64,000 nt of DNA, from positions 1,984,001 through 2,048,000 of the forward strand of contig NC_089568.1 of assembly GCF_040115645.1 (NCBI RefSeq). Reading direction: 5' to 3'. This DNA comes from Euwallacea fornicatus (Eukaryota; Arthropoda; Insecta; Coleoptera; Curculionidae). Below the pieces are notes generated by a model that saw only the letters and a list, made by a program, of their open reading frames with translations, did no database searches and had not been told where the DNA came from. Made by a program: the position numbers and the translations under genes. Of this stretch, positions 1 through 11,039 are shown piece by piece (position 1 is the stretch's first letter; the number at the start of each line of letters is the position of its first letter).

Positions 1-1765
1 ACTGAAAAGTAAAATGTACGGTGCCTCATTTGGAAAATTTAGTTATGGACCATTGAGCACATGCCAGTTTTGTAGGCACTCAAATGTGAATGTCCATAAA
101 GCTCGACTTGGTCACAAATTTGAAAAAATGAAAAACGATACGTAGGTGCAATGTTACGGATCCAAAGGTTGATTTGTATAACTCGTAATATGAAGCAACC
201 TTGAAAACTCACTCAAATTTCAAATTTCAATTAATGCTCAAGTTACTCGTAAGCCCTACGAAAAGGGTATGGAAAATGTATTTTCAAAATAATCCTCTTT
301 AGCAAAAGAAAATAACTTCGAAATAAAATACGATATCTTTCATTTAAAAACAAATGACCTACGAAGCTATGAAAATTGCTGCTAAAATTACATAAAAATC
401 AAACTCTCGAGCAAATCTCCAGCTAAAGTAGATAAAAGTAGAACATGTCATGCTCAAAATGCTAATATACATTTGATGGCTATAGTACTTTTTACGCCTT
501 CTTTATCTCATTATATCCTTTTATCAATGTATGTCCTAACATCCTTAACCAACATTCTTACCATCCTCGCTTTATAACAAACCCAAATTGCCAGCCATGT
601 TCGTACGTGACTATATTTGCAACACTAGAGACTGTCTCCAGAATATCAGATATTGAAATTTTTTAAACAATGAACCTGGAAAGGTAATTCAAAATAATCC
701 TGGTGCAGAGCGCTGGGGTTGGAGTTAACATAAAAATCCAACATTTGAAGACTCTCACCCAAATACCCTTTATGAGGAATTATCCTTTTCCGCACCCTTA
801 TTGTGGTGTTATAATGTAGTGTTAACCGTCAGTCCTGTAACGTCAATAACGCGAAGGTACTTCTTTGAGATATTTTGCTGTAATTCAACTTCAAATTAGA
901 AATTCTGACGTTTACGACATTAATAATGCACCCCAGAACACACTCATGTCAATATTAATAATTCCAATATTCCAAACACGACCTTATATTTCAAACGTCT
1001 CAAACACTGAATGTCTGCAACCGCAACTTTTCAGATAGTCAAAACTAATTTATCATTCCAACGGCATCTGCAGTGTCTCGGATTTAAAGGACGACATTTC
1101 TCATATGAAAATTCAGGAATAATGTATGACTTTATATTTGCAGGTAAGAGGTTATGCTCTATTTTATTTCTCTCAAAGGTAAATTTAAATAAAGTACATA
1201 AACCTCTTAAGCCAGCTAAATGGAACACAAAGCACGAACGTGCAATAGAAGTAAACAATGCAGGTAACAACGAGCTAACAACAGTTTGTTTATGAAGCCT
1301 GACTGACCACCGCTGACCACCAAACTTTACACAATAACTGAATTTACTCCTATTACCACAACCTCAATATTTAATACCATCTCTGCATATTAGTTTCGTT
1401 ATAGCTTTTAGTTGTTTATTTCAATAGATTTGATATATTACATAACTTTTCATCAATACTAATTGCGCGTTAAGTTGTCCAGCCTGAAGTCCAGTTCGTT
1501 TCTTTTGCGATAAATTATTCTATTATGGACTATGAGGGTGCGCATGTACCAAATTAAAATTAGAAACTTATTGTTGCTGTATGTTTTTCTTTGAAGCTCT
1601 TAAAATTTTAAAGTTTGAACAATTTAGAAACTGGAGATAACACAAAGGAGCTCTGTGCCCTCATCGAGGCAAATGAAATTTGTAATATTTCAGCATTTCT
1701 TGTTAATTTATGTGCGAAAATAAACCGTATCCACTAAAGAAGCTTGATGTGTTATTACTACAGTA
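1..1765. other. Non-coding stretch, nothing recognised
   Basis: No reading frame here looks like a protein I know, and no inverted-repeat ends or RNA gene were seen. The longest open frame (about 94 codons near 1.0-1.3 kb) has no family motif and overlaps an equally open antisense frame, which is typical of chance in A+T-rich DNA. Confidence 0.5.
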
Positions 1766-2218
1766 CAGGGTGTCTCATTCAAAAATGTGCGAAACTTTCA
1801 AAATGCGCCAGACTTGTAAAGCAACTACAACTGCAGTTTTTTACTAGTCTTATAATAATCTATTATAATCTGAGAATATATTTTTTTCTTTTGTATATTT
1901 AATCATAGCTCATGTACTCAAAATTTTCATTGGACAATCTAAAATAAACTATAAGATAGATATATGGTGTTTCAGATTCAAAATTTCACTAATCATCAAT
2001 ATAAACACAATCTCTAGGAAGTTGGTATTTACCAGATACTTAAAATACTCGCTAGGTATATCGTCAAACTAACATTATTATTACTGAATAATTATGGAAA
2101 AATACCTATGAAGAAATTGGGGTATACATGCAAACGGAGATTCTCATCTTACGAAAATATCGAGTTGTAGTTACTTGGACGATATATGACTCATCATTTT
2201 TTCCATTTTAGTATCCAG
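1766..2218. mobile_element. Candidate decayed MITE with CAGGGTG end
   Basis: The left end reads TA then CAGGGTGTCTCATTC. The reverse complement of the right end shows a matching block around AACTACAAC (near 1820 and 2168) and a weaker terminal match (CTGGATACT). There is no coding content. The ends resemble the CAGGGTG/TA termini of the better-preserved elements elsewhere in the window. The TA duplication is visible only on the left, so the right boundary is approximate and the call is tentative. Confidence 0.4.
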
Positions 2219-3884
2219 TTGTTTATGTTGAATCTCATTTCATTAATTTCACTAAAAAGCCCTTCCAAGTTCCAATATTTGCCAAAGTCTTTAGTTTTAA
2301 CACAGGAATGATAACCTAGAAGGGCATGTTAAAAGTTTCGTCAAGAGACCAATAAAGAACTACCGGGACAAATTGCGTTGACACAGGCGAACAAAGGATT
2401 GTTGAATGTGTCGTTCAACTTAGCTCCTATGTCAAGGAGCCCCTTATCGACATAAAACTCATTGAAGCCCGAGAACATAGCAAGTCGATTCCCCTGTCCT
2501 TCATTACGGACGGGATTACAATGACACCTACCCGACCCGTGTCCGAAAGCTTTTAAGCTTTTAAATCTACAAGCCCAAATAGAGGCTCAGATCGGTGTTG
2601 TGGTCGAGATCGTGTTTGTTTTTCCGATCGAAGTTTTACACAAATGCAGTTTCTTTGGGAAATATTGTATAAACAAGAGTTTTCCTGAAATTATAGAATG
2701 GAATTTATTGCTCTTTGATATCTAAAAGTTACGTGAGGACAAAGATGTATGTGACAACCTGAAGGTTAACAATTAAAGAACTTTATGTAAAAATCCGTTA
2801 ATAAATTTTTTGTGATATTAGAACATGAGCAGAACAAATGTTTTAAAAAGGGAGAAACAAAATTCACGTTTTTGAAGATTAATATTTAGTTACTCTTCCT
2901 TGGGTTTGACTTATTCTTGCACAAACAAAACGCGTGGTTAATAGGCCAGAAATGAAAAGCCTCTGTACTCTCATTGCGCTCTTCACCAAACAAGCACAGC
3001 CATTAATTTTATATTAACTGAAGTTTCTTCCAACCGTTGAAAAATAGCAACTCATTATGAAGCTAGAACTTCATACGTACCTTGATAGCTTTTAGTGCAC
3101 TTCGCGAAATTTAGTCTACCTACTTTGATATACGCTCGCTATTATGAAAAATGTTTTTTATAAGTGGTTCGACTACCAATAAAAGTACCTTATAATTGAT
3201 TTTTAACAACCGAACATTTTAAGCGAAGCTGGCATCGAGTTGCATTTTAATTAACTAGTTCCTTTGCTTTCACCTATAGGCTTTCACGGACTATTAACTA
3301 CATTTCCGTAACGCCTACGAGCCGAAATTTTAATAAATTTCAACCTCGCATTAAAATTCAGAAATAAATCTTTAGGGAGAAGTTTCCGGCACTGCCGGAA
3401 TTAGCGAAAGTTACTTAACAATAACTCATTTTAAAAACTACCCTTAAACTAGCCGTATTTACTGTAACAATAGAGCTTAAGATAAGAACTTGCCAACAAC
3501 CACAAATCTAAGGAAGCACTTATAAGACCAGCCAGTCGGAATATTCATGAATTTATTTCACTCCGCTACTCAACTTAGATCTAATATGGAAATTTGATTT
3601 AGTTCTCGGAGACTTTAAGTCGGTAAAAGCTACCAGAGGTCGTTAGTCCTCCCCTAATTGTTGCAAGTTCAAGATTTCCGGCCGGATGTGCCTTATTTGC
3701 ATGGTAGGCTTTTGTACACAATGTGTCGCTTCTAATGAACTTGCCTTGCAGATTGTAAAGTTTTAAAGTAAAGATGATGGAAGTTTTTGAATTCGCTTAA
3801 AAATAATTTCCCCGTGGAAAATGGAGAGTTTAAGGCGCAAGGTGCAAGCCAATGTGTTGGAAAATTTCCCGCTTTTAGTGGAAC
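2219..3884. other. Non-coding stretch, nothing recognised
   Basis: No supported gene, transposon end or repeat was found. Only short chance open frames are present on both strands. Confidence 0.45.
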
Positions 3885-4395
3885 GGGAACTGCTGAATTT
3901 CCTGGAAAGCTTTTATGGGGGGTTGAGAGCAAGTTTGCCATATTAGTAACAATGTAATGCACTTTCAGGTATCCCTAATCTAAAAACTCTTATTCGGTTA
4001 CCAATATTGTGGTCCAGGGACTGCCATTAAGCCCAATTAATATTAATTATTTGAAGAGTGACTGCTGAATTTCCTGGAACGCTTTTGTAAGCGAGTTTGC
4101 TGCATTAATAATAATGTAATGCGCTTTTCGGGTATAGCTACACTATCTCATAAATCGTATTTGTTCCTAATTATATGGTCCAAGCATTGTACTTACCATA
4201 TTCTCAAATCTATATCGTCAAATTTTATTTTCATTATTTATTCAAACCCTAACTTTATCATTTTTCGATGTGCTTTTACAGGACATTGATAGTTGTATTA
4301 GTAATAAGATAATACATTTTTCTAGCGTGGCCCTATCTTGATTTATTATTTTGTTGTCAATACTGTGATCTAAGGGATACTATCACGGGATTAAC
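3885..4395. repeat. Degenerate tandem repeat, about three copies of ~165-190 bp
   Basis: ACTGCTGAATTTCCTGGAA begins at 3889 and again at 4061. Both are followed at a similar distance by a block around TAATGTAATGC and then by the GGTCCA region (near 4010 and 4180). A third, more diverged copy can be followed from about 4290 (ATTAGTAATAAGATAATAC) to about 4388. The spacings differ (162-193 bp), so the array has gained indels. It has no coding potential. Confidence 0.55.
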
Positions 4396-4532
4396 GAATG
4401 TTTGTTAACAAATTTAAGTCTGCTAATTAAAATTTGACACGTGTTTTCTATTTTGCAGCAATATATTAAAACATTTACTAATCTCCCATTAAATATGTTT
4501 TTTACATTCCTCACGTTTCCCTTAAAATGCAG

Positions 4533-4757
4533 GAATTTTCTCGATTAACTACGGCAATGTTGCGTTCTCTGTCAGTCAATATTAGAGAAACTCAAATCCA
4601 GCTATTTATGACAATAAAAAATACGCCTTTCCGCAAAAATCTTTCAGTGCCAGAAGCGGACGTTTTATATAACCGTAAATCGGAGACATTTTTAATAAAA
4701 ATGCTAGAACTGGAACGGAAGCCAAGAAAAAAAATAGCAGCTATTTCCTTGCCAAAG
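4533..4757 (+). CDS. Candidate symmetric internal exon, 75 codons, unknown protein
   Basis: The frame is open across exactly 225 bp between a pyrimidine-rich acceptor ending TGCAG and a donor reading AAAG|GTAATT, so both junctions are in phase 0 and the exon could be spliced in or out without a frameshift. The predicted peptide is charged, starting EFSRLTTAMLRSL and ending RKPRKKIAAISLPK, with no signal peptide, membrane segment or motif I recognise. Its phase-0 donor would be compatible with the phase-0 acceptor of the terminal exon at 26635, which is on the same strand, but nothing shows they belong together. It could equally be a chance open frame; codon use alone does not decide. Confidence 0.3.
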
Positions 4758-6099
4758 GTAATTTGTTATTACGGAGTTTTGCAATTAGTTTCCAAGTAGT
4801 CAAGTTGGAATCAAGAGGAATTCTAGCATGGGCTTACTAAGAAAATTAAAACGTAACTTTAGTCAGTTTTATTAGGCGAGAGTCTGAATGCAGAAGTTTG
4901 GAATGGTTTTCTAAATATTTTGGGAAAGTATGTAATAATTGGTAATAATAAGATGAGTTAATAAACCAGTTCAGGTTAGTTTATAATTAAAGTAACACTG
5001 GTTAAACGCTTAAAAATTTATCCATTTGTAAAATGGGCAAGCGGTTAACCAATCATTCATGAAGCCTTTTTTTAGAACCTGGGAGGTAGAACACATTATC
5101 AGAATAACAGATATGTGAAAACCTTGCAAATGGCAAACTCGTCAGACAATTTCATCGCATTTCTAATGATTATGAGATAAGAAACATTACCGTTTTTAGA
5201 GGTCTCAAAATTGCAATATCCTTAATGATTCGTTTCTAGATGACAAGAATAGGGCTGGATACACAACCTTGGAAGTCGATTTTCCTCTACATCATTTAAC
5301 TTTTTCTTTATATTGAGAATATGAAACGCACAATGAATATGCCTTTGATTGTGTAATATTCGGTGTATCTTTGGCGCATTGTATCGCAGCAACATTCACT
5401 GCTTTACATAAAAGTACGAGATATAAATCGTTACCGTTGGATATAAAAATTTAGTTACTAAATTCAGATATCAAATCAGTTTAAAACCACCACTTACAAT
5501 CCTTCAATGTAGACTGATCGAACCGTGTTTGGGTAATTTAGTGTAAACCAAACTGGAAGGTTTGAAAAGTCAAAGATAGATGATTTTGAGAAGAGAGACA
5601 TTTTAGAGAACATATATACTTTAATATAATTACCTGCTGCTCAAATTTTCGAAAATATGTAAATGTGGTGGAGGAGATCTTAAGAAGAATAGTAACAGAC
5701 TTTGAAAACAAAAATACATTTTTATTGGAGTTCAAAAAGATTGAAATTTAAATTGAATTGCTTTTCGGTGCTACAAATTCAAATTTTAGAGGTTCTGGAG
5801 ATGAAACCGTCTCTTTAGAGGATTTCCAAGTCGCAAAATCAACGGTTATCATTGTGGCAAACGAATAGTACGCATTATTTATTTTCACAATGCAAAACTT
5901 TCTCAACCCATTAGCTTTAATTTTGAAACTTTGAAATTGGAAAAAGTTTTAAGAGAAAAAAAATGTTTTCGTTTAAATATTCTTCAAATTAAAATTGCGG
6001 CCGATTTAAAATGACAACTTCTCAATTTTAAAAATTATTAGATCCCAAAATACCACCAAATTTGGCCAAAAACGCCTTTTTCGAAAATTTCGGAATCGC
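4758..6099. other. Non-coding stretch, nothing recognised
   Basis: No supported genes or element ends. Short open frames are present on both strands with no family similarity. Confidence 0.4.
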
Positions 6100-6260
6100 C
6101 AAGCAACGAGTTGCAATTAGTTCAACTATAACGAGCGTGAGGTTTTGAAAATAAAATATAATAATCCGCTTTTAATGAACCCGCTTATAGCAAACTTTCG
6201 GTTATAATGAAATAATTAATCTGTAAAGTATATGAACCATACGTCAGATTTTTCCTTAAT
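6100..6260. mobile_element. Possible relic of a pogo/Tigger terminus
   Basis: The stretch contains repeated ATAACGA/ATAATGAA-like units, including CGCTTATAGCAAACTTTCGG followed by TTATAATGAAA. This is the style of subterminal sequence seen in many Tigger elements, which are rich in GTTATAACGAA-type words. No partner end or transposase was found nearby, so this is only a resemblance. Confidence 0.25.
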
Positions 6261-9120
6261 ACCGAACCGGTTTATATCGAATCCTCTGATAAAGGGTAAC
6301 TTAATTTATCATATAAATTGCTTAAATTTTCTGTTGAAGCAAAATTAAATAAGGCAATGAAAGGGACTGCAAGCACACGGGGATTAATTTTCGTAACCTG
6401 TACATTGGTGTTACAAACTCAGCCTGCGGATAAAGGGGTTATCCATAGTTTCAAAAGCCGCTATATTATGAAGGACTAATTCATTCGGAAATGTCATTAA
6501 TTCTTAATAATGTCGAAAAAATTTTCAGTTTCTATGAAGAAATGAGTCTCGGAGTATTCCATGAAATATTCTAAATAGATTAGCGGAAGTGAAGTTTCCT
6601 ATTAATGTCATTAGTTTAAAGAAAATTAACGAAACTGAAATAATTGAGCATTTAAGGAATGGGGATGATCTATGACTCTACCAAGAGCTAAAGATTGAAT
6701 TTTGGTTTTTAGACCCTGAATTGAAGTCCCAAAAATTGGCTTTTGCTCAAAGTTTCAGCTATTTCGCTTGAAAATCGAATCCGCGGAGTATTGGCTTTAG
6801 TTTTAAAATCGGAAATAATTTTTCTACCTTGACTTACACCTGAATTCAAAGCGGGACACCTTTGTGTCGTCCAGAGGAACGGACCGGACGTGCGTCTATT
6901 ATTTCCCCGTAATCCATAACTCATTTCTCTACCATAAGAGTTGTAGGAAATTGGCGATTTCTCACCATTGGCAACCCGAGCTAACCTTAAATAACCAAAC
7001 AGCAGTATCCGATCTCTTCTATTTTTGTTCTCTCTTTAAAGACCTGTAACTCCTGGCACAGAAACCTTATTGGACCCTTGACAAACGCCACAATCCATCA
7101 AATTTCATCCGCTCTACTTGATAAAGGGCGTAAGAGATATCTTAACGAAAACCTCTATAACCCCACACATAGCTAAAGTACATTTTCCTGGAAATCTCTG
7201 GATAGATTGTTACCGTAATAAAAAGCAGCATTTACACAATCTGAAAAATAATCGGCTTCCTTTTTGTTCTTGGAACTGTTTCCGAACGCGTGACTGCGTG
7301 TTTTTACTCTTATCTTTACCACTTTAATACTAAAAAGCGTGTGAAATGTTCTGGGACGGGTTTTCGAGTTTCTATGTTTTTCGTTGGTTTATTGTTGGTG
7401 GTGCCCAAAAAGTATATGACCGCACATAAAAACTTAGTGTTTCCTTTGGCGAAGAGGAAAATGCGTATGCGAGTTTAGAAATTGTTTCCGCTATATTTAA
7501 CCGAGCCATAAAGCTTATTTATAGCTCTACTTTCTATATTAAAGTCTTATTTAAGAGGGTCATCAAGCTTGTTTTTATAACTTTGTTATCACCTTGAGGG
7601 GAAGAATACATTACGGCGAAAACAAAGGGAAATTATTTTTAAAGAGTCTCGTAAACGTTTTATAAAATTATTTTCAGATTTGTGAAGCTACATAAGCGGG
7701 AATCGACTCGGCTTTGTCAAGTAAACATAGAACTTTCCGCGATGATTTTCCGCGATGATTTTCCGCGAATGCACTTTCAATCGGGCACAACGTAAAATTT
7801 AGTGCATCATGCAAATTCCTTTTAAGGGGTAAATTTAGAGATTTAGGTCAGTTTTTAGCCAATATCCTGAGCCGTTATTATTTTATGCACCATCGCTCGG
7901 AAGCAGGTAAAGTGTCTTCTGCTTTTAGTAGTCCTAAGTAACGAAACACATCAGAAAGAATACCAATATCAGTGCATTTCGTGTGCTGTAGGTGTCAAAG
8001 AAAAACATTGAAAAAAAGTTCAATTTGGACATCTTTCAGACTATTCGCGAACGATGCGTTGCTACGCGAAAAGATTATTTTAGGTCTTGCGGGATCTCTT
8101 TTGGGGTGAACATCGCAGTTTTCCAGTGAAGCAACTTCCATCGAAGTGGGGGAGCAGATGGATACTTCTCAGTCATAGTTTCCACCTGCCAACCGATTTA
8201 TGAATACACGTTAAATTTGCCCTGAATCTTATCAACTCGTAGATTGTTCAAAGTTACTCAATGGCATCGTGACTATTGTTTACGCAAACTAATGAAACAT
8301 ACTAGAAACCGATACAGGGAGGTACACGACGTTTCGAATACGACAAAATGCCCCCCTCGTCTCAATTACCTCGTATTACCACAAAGCGCCTTAACATCCT
8401 CAAAATTATATTGAAGTAACGAGCATATTAATTATGTTAAGGAGCCATAATGTGAACGGAATAGAATTTTAGCATAATTTATCTTGAAGACAGTAGCATA
8501 TTCTCCGAAATTTTTAACAGTATAGGGAAAAAAGGGTACCTGTCACTGCTGCAGAGACAAAAATAGTACTTATTGCTGAACAAAGGTATTCTTCGGCCAT
8601 TGTTGGTCCTCACTCCACACAACATGATACCTGCCACCTCTATTTTTAAGAGAAATTTAGGAGAAATTTGACTACCAACTATCGTATAATGTGGTTTCAA
8701 CTGGTCTTCCCCTTATCTCCTTAAGGCTCGTTGTGTACTGAACGGTCTCTCCTGTATTTCGACTAAAGTTTATTGCTATCTCGTCCTAACAGCTATAAAA
8801 ATCTGGTCTCTTTGGAGCATTAAGTTCTGTTGCTTCCTTGTTCCTGTCATCTAGTATTCGCCCCTGTTTCTCCGCACAAAAATACCATATTTCCGTCCCT
8901 TGATTTTTCTTACATCCCGCTCTGCCTAAGGGACTGAAATATTTATTATATAATGTAGTTTAAGAATGGGCACGTAAAATTTCCAATAAAGGCAGAGACT
9001 TGTCAATAACTTCGTAAAATAAATTCAAAATAATTCCCATCAAGATACTTAACTAGCGAGGCATATAAATGCGGTCATTTCTAAATGTTAATCTCAGACT
9101 TTGCTCTCAAATAACACATA
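6261..9120. other. Non-coding stretch with one short tandem repeat
   Basis: No gene or transposon was identified. The only structured feature noticed is a 13-bp tandem repeat at 7734-7772, listed separately. Confidence 0.45.
7734..7772. repeat. 13-bp tandem repeat, three units
   Basis: The unit TTTCCGCGATGAT occurs twice in a row and is followed by a third partial unit, TTTCCGCGA. The CGCG core makes it locally much more CpG-rich than its surroundings. No function can be assigned. Confidence 0.8.
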
Positions 9121-11039
9121 GAGCCAGGAAGCGTGGGTTGGGACAAATTCATTTAAAATTCGGGGATTCGTTTTTTCTAATAACGCTCGGACACGTCGAT
9201 TTTTATTTTTGGCTGCGATTTTTTCGATCGTAAAACCGTGCATACAAGGTGGCCCAAAAATAAGTTATCACCATCAACTTAATTTTTTCAATTGGAACAA
9301 CCTTTTTTTTATTTTATTTTTGAATTCTGCAACGAACCATAACCATGTTTCACCTAACATACCGTATTCGTAACTTCAACAGTTATCGAGAAATTCACGA
9401 TTGTACATATTAATGACTAGACCGTATCACGTGTACAATTTCGAAAAAATGTATTAAGAAAATAGAATAACAAATTAAATTGAATGATCAAACTGTTCGC
9501 CATTAATCATTATCGACTTGATTCCTGAGGATTTTTCCGAAGATCGAACAAAACATTCAATTTGTGATTGTTCACTTGTCCCGGACAGTCACATGGAAAC
9601 GATGTGAGAATTTTATTTCAAATAAGTAAATGTCGAGTGCAGTTGTAGAATTTGAAAAAATGGCGCCGTTAACGGAGAAGCAACGAATGGAAATTTCGTT
9701 TGATTGTGGCATGATCCGACGAAACGACACAATCCGAAGTTTGCAAATTGTTTAACAATGAATATCCGATGAGGCCGGTTACACGTTCGGTAATCAAAAA
9801 GATAGAAAAAAAAGTTTAAAAACTTGAGCCAGGCAAGAGACAATTACAAAACGAACCATCGTACGATCCTAGAAAACACACAATTGAACGTTTCGCTCGA
9901 TTTCCTAGAAAATCCTTACGAATCAACTCGACAGGTACCTGCAGAAAAGTCAATATGTAAATCTTCTGTTCTGAACTATTTATACAAAAAAAATGGCATC
10001 CATACAAAGTACATTCAGTCCAGGAACTAAGTGAAGAAGTAATGATGAATAAATACAATACTGACCTGCATTTTTTAAGTAAAATAGTTTTTTTCCGACG
10101 AGGCAAGATTTTGCTTGAATGGTGCGGTAAACAGGCAAAATTTTCGATATTGGATCTCAGCAAACCCGTACTGGAGTACGGAGAGTCATACACAATTCCC
10201 TCAGAAAGTAAACGTATGAGCAGGAATTGTGGGTCCCTTTTTTATTGAAGAAACGCCTAATTCACCGCATTATTTGGTCCCGCTACAAAATTACATAATA
10301 CCCAGCTTACCCGCACTTCCCCCAAGCGATCAGAACGCAAATATACCAGCAGATTCGATATGGTTCCAACAAGACGGAGCGCCCCCACATTATTCGCGAA
10401 CAATACGAGATTACCTTAACAATATTTTCCCAAATAAATGGATCGGAAAGGGGAGTTTTATCGAATGGCCAGCGAGATCTCCAGACCTAACCCCATTGGA
10501 TTTTTATCTATTGGATTATCTGAAATCCAAAGTCTACGTCAATAAACCGCAAAATGTTGAAGAATTGAAGAATAGAATTAGAGCCGAAATGCAACAAATC
10601 CCGCCACAAACGTTGACTGAAGTGTTACGAGAATTCCAAGCCCGGCTCACCTATTGCCAAAGAGTTAACGGTCAACAATTTGGAAATGTAATGTAATTTG
10701 TTATTCTGTCTTTCAAATAACTTTTTTCGCAGTTGTACACCTGATACGGGCTAGTCATTGATATGTACAATCGGAAATTTTTCGATAACCGTTAAATTTA
10801 GAAATAGGATATGTTACGTAAAATTCGATGCAAAATTCGAAAATAAAATGGAGAGTGGGTGGTTTCATTTGAAAAAATTAAGTTGATGGTGATAACTTAT
10901 TTTTGGGTCATCCTGTGTTCATGATTTTACGATCAAAAAAACCGCAGTCAGAAATAAAAATCGACGTATTCGGGCTTTATTCGAAAAAACGAATCTCTGA
11001 ATTTTAAATTAATTTGTCCCAACCCACGCGTTCGCACTC
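9121..11039 (+). mobile_element. Tc1/mariner-type element with ~190-bp inverted ends, TA target site
   Basis: The two ends are long inverted repeats. The left begins GAGCCAGGAAGCGTGGGTTG, and the reverse complement of the right begins GAGTGCGAACGCGTGGGTTG. The match continues with small differences for about 190 bp, through a shared block AAAAATAAGTTATCACCATC. Both sides are flanked by TA (9119-9120 and 11040-11041), the target duplication of the IS630/Tc1/mariner superfamily. The interior holds one degraded transposase on the + strand. Total length is 1919 bp. An inner CAAGGTGGCCC/CAGGATGACCC pair lies inside the repeat near 9247/10915 and might be mistaken for the true end, but the similarity clearly continues outward to the TA. 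Confidence 0.9.
9660..10696 (+). pseudogene. Broken DDD transposase (Tc1/mariner superfamily, ~41-residue DD spacing)
   Basis: The N-terminal part starts MAPLTEKQRMEISF and resembles the helix-turn-helix region of insect transposases of this type. A frameshift is needed to continue into RLFNNEYP-like text (RSLQIV in one frame, LFNNEYPM in the next). The C-terminal 155 codons (10229-10696) are open and contain WFQQDGAPPHY, WPARSPDLTPLDFY and LKSKVYVNKP, the second and third catalytic blocks. I count 41 residues between the Asp of QQDGA and the Asp of TPLDF, as in DD41D-type transposases. The middle, including the first catalytic Asp region, is scrambled by stops, so the gene cannot encode an active enzyme. 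It would have bound the element's own inverted ends and catalysed cut-and-paste transposition in the nucleus. Confidence 0.85.

Noticed and set aside
9247..10915. Inner CAAGGTGGCCC/CAGGATGACCC pair as the true ends of the 9-11 kb element
   Set aside because: Inverted similarity continues outward for about 125 bp more on both sides to clean TA duplications.
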